A stretch of 64,000 nucleotides of DNA from contig NZ_KN293991.1 of NCBI RefSeq assembly GCF_000768555.3, positions 372,001 through 436,000 of the forward strand, read 5' to 3'. The notes beneath the pieces are model-generated. The model worked only from the letters and a program-made list of their open reading frames with translations, was not told the origin of the DNA and ran no database searches. Numbering within the stretch: position 1 is the stretch's first letter; every line of letters begins with the position of its first letter. Shown piece after piece: positions 63,069 to 64,000 of the stretch. The position numbers were made by a program, and so were the translations under genes. The stretch is from Roseovarius mucosus DSM 17069 (GTDB lineage Bacteria > Pseudomonadota > Alphaproteobacteria > Rhodobacterales > Rhodobacteraceae).

Positions 63069-64000
63069 ATGGCAGGCATATCGCAGCGCAAGCGGATCTG
63101 GGGCTGGTATTTCTTTGACTGGGCTAGCCAGCCCTATCACACGCTGCTTGTGACCTTTGTCTTTGGGCCCTATTTCGCCTCTGTTGCGTCCGAGTATTTC
63201 ATGGGCAGCGGGCTGATCGAAGAGGCGGCGGATGCGCAGGCGCAGGCGATGTGGTCTTGGTGCCTGACGGTGACGGGGTTGATCATCGGGTTGGGGGCAC
63301 CGATCATGGGGGCCTTTGCCGATACCACCGGGCGGCGCTTGCCATGGATCATCGTGTTTTCAATGATTTACGTTCTGGGTGCCACGGCGATCTGGGGCAT
63401 GCTGCCGGATGGATCGAACCTCTGGTGGGGGCTTTTTGCCTTTGGGTTTGGTTTCATCGGGGCGGAATACGCGCTGATCTTCATCAATTCGCAACTGCCC
63501 TCGCTCGGCGAGTCGGAGGAGGTGGGCGACATCTCGGGGTCCGGGTTTGCCTTTGGCTATCTGGGGGGGGTCCTGTCGCTGATGATCGTGCTGGCGCTCT
63601 TGGTCGAGCAGTCAAGTGGCAAGACCCTGATCGGGTTTGATCCGATCCTCGGGCTGGATGCCACGCAGCGCGAGGGGACGCGGGCTGTAGGGCCGTTCAC
63701 GGCGCTGTGGTTCGTGGTGTTTATGGTGCCCTATTTTCTCTGGGTGCGGGATACGGGGCCACGGGGACCGGGTGGAGGTGTGGCCACAGCGCTTGGGACA
63801 TTGCGAAAGACAATCAAGAGCTTACGCCACAGGCTGAGCCTGAGCACCTATCTCGGCTCGTCGATGTTCTACCGCGATGCGCTCAACGGGCTTTACGGTT
63901 TTGGCGGCACCTATGCGATCCTGGTGTTGAACTGGTCGATCACCTCTGTGGGCATTTTCGGGATCATCGGGGCGATTGCCGGCGCGGTGTTTAGCTGGAT
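63069..64000 (+). CDS. UMF1-type MFS permease, 3' truncated by the window
   Basis: The first 310 residues of a membrane protein that runs off the window. RIWGWYFFDWASQPYHTLLV is the N-terminal signature of UMF1 (Atg22-like) MFS transporters; several membrane segments follow with IGLGAPIMGAFADTTGRRLP, the MFS loop 2-3 motif. The frame remains open at base 64000. Substrate unknown, possibly amino acids. Confidence 0.88.
   Translation, partial: MAGISQRKRIWGWYFFDWASQPYHTLLVTFVFGPYFASVASEYFMGSGLIEEAADAQAQAMWSWCLTVTGLIIGLGAPIMGAFADTTGRRLPWIIVFSMIYVLGATAIWGMLPDGSNLWWGLFAFGFGFIGAEYALIFINSQLPSLGESEEVGDISGSGFAFGYLGGVLSLMIVLALLVEQSSGKTLIGFDPILGLDATQREGTRAVGPFTALWFVVFMVPYFLWVRDTGPRGPGGGVATALGTLRKTIKSLRHRLSLSTYLGSSMFYRDALNGLYGFGGTYAILVLNWSITSVGIFGIIGAIAGAVFSW

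Noticed and set aside
1..64000. tRNA, rRNA, CRISPR, transposase or phage genes
   Set aside because: None recognised in any intergenic gap or translated frame.

Overview
This 64 kb window is a high-GC chromosomal segment from an alphaproteobacterium, almost certainly a marine member of the Rhodobacteraceae (Roseobacter group). The inference rests on recognisable protein families and gene order: dnaA-dnaN-recF on one strand, rimP-nusA-ylxR-infB, dnaK-dnaJ behind a heat-shock promoter, MipZ, a serC leader followed by serC-serA, ETF-ubiquinone oxidoreductase, a TIGR02186-type membrane protein beside a TSUP permease, and a NavAb-type bacterial sodium channel. No rRNA, tRNA, CRISPR array, insertion sequence or prophage was seen. 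Genes are dense, on both strands, with many 4-bp or 11-bp overlaps.

Layout. 1-6 kb: the end of a ytoQ-like gene, a LysE-type exporter, a VOC protein, then the replication genes recF, dnaN and dnaA, and rpsT. 6-10.5 kb: a divergent sulfotransferase / GT14 glycosyltransferase pair that looks like a small glycan-modification locus, a HIT protein, a voltage-gated Na+ channel and a DUF1203 protein. 10.5-14.7 kb: pheS without pheT, a BLUF photoreceptor, creatinase and a self-cleaving P1 peptidase. 14.7-20.2 kb: the translation/transcription operon rimP-nusA-ylxR-infB with a terminator-like hairpin in its leader. 20.2-29 kb: a 45-residue small protein, mutT-argJ-parvulin on the minus strand, secA, and two secreted proteins of unknown role, then radC. 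29-34.8 kb: dnaK-dnaJ, alkB, a DUF465 protein, a TrmN6-like methyltransferase and a DUF2007 protein.

34.8-44 kb: a polyprenyl diphosphate synthase, ispE, a TPR protein, ETF-QO, greA, a coiled-coil membrane protein, a universal stress protein, and NifU-like / tsaB / rimI in an overlapping operon. 44-49 kb: TSUP permease plus TIGR02186 partner, a transglutaminase-like protease, an SDR plus RecD-like helicase. 49-54 kb: mipZ, then serB diverging from serC-serA, so that the phosphorylated serine pathway is complete here. 54-64 kb: a LysR regulator, a metallophosphoesterase, an acetyl-CoA acetyltransferase, a hybrid histidine kinase with two receiver domains, yaaA, recQ, a YggT protein, a thioesterase and the start of an UMF1-type MFS permease cut by the window end.

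The most unusual items are the sulfotransferase/GT14 pair, the sodium channel, the unannotated 45-residue ORF convergent with infB, the pair of secreted unknowns behind secA, the NylC-like self-processing peptidase, and several strong non-coding hairpins (rimP leader, dnaK-dnaJ spacer, serC leader, and a dispersed intergenic repeat family). All functional statements come from reading translated sequence and remembered family signatures; no database search was run.
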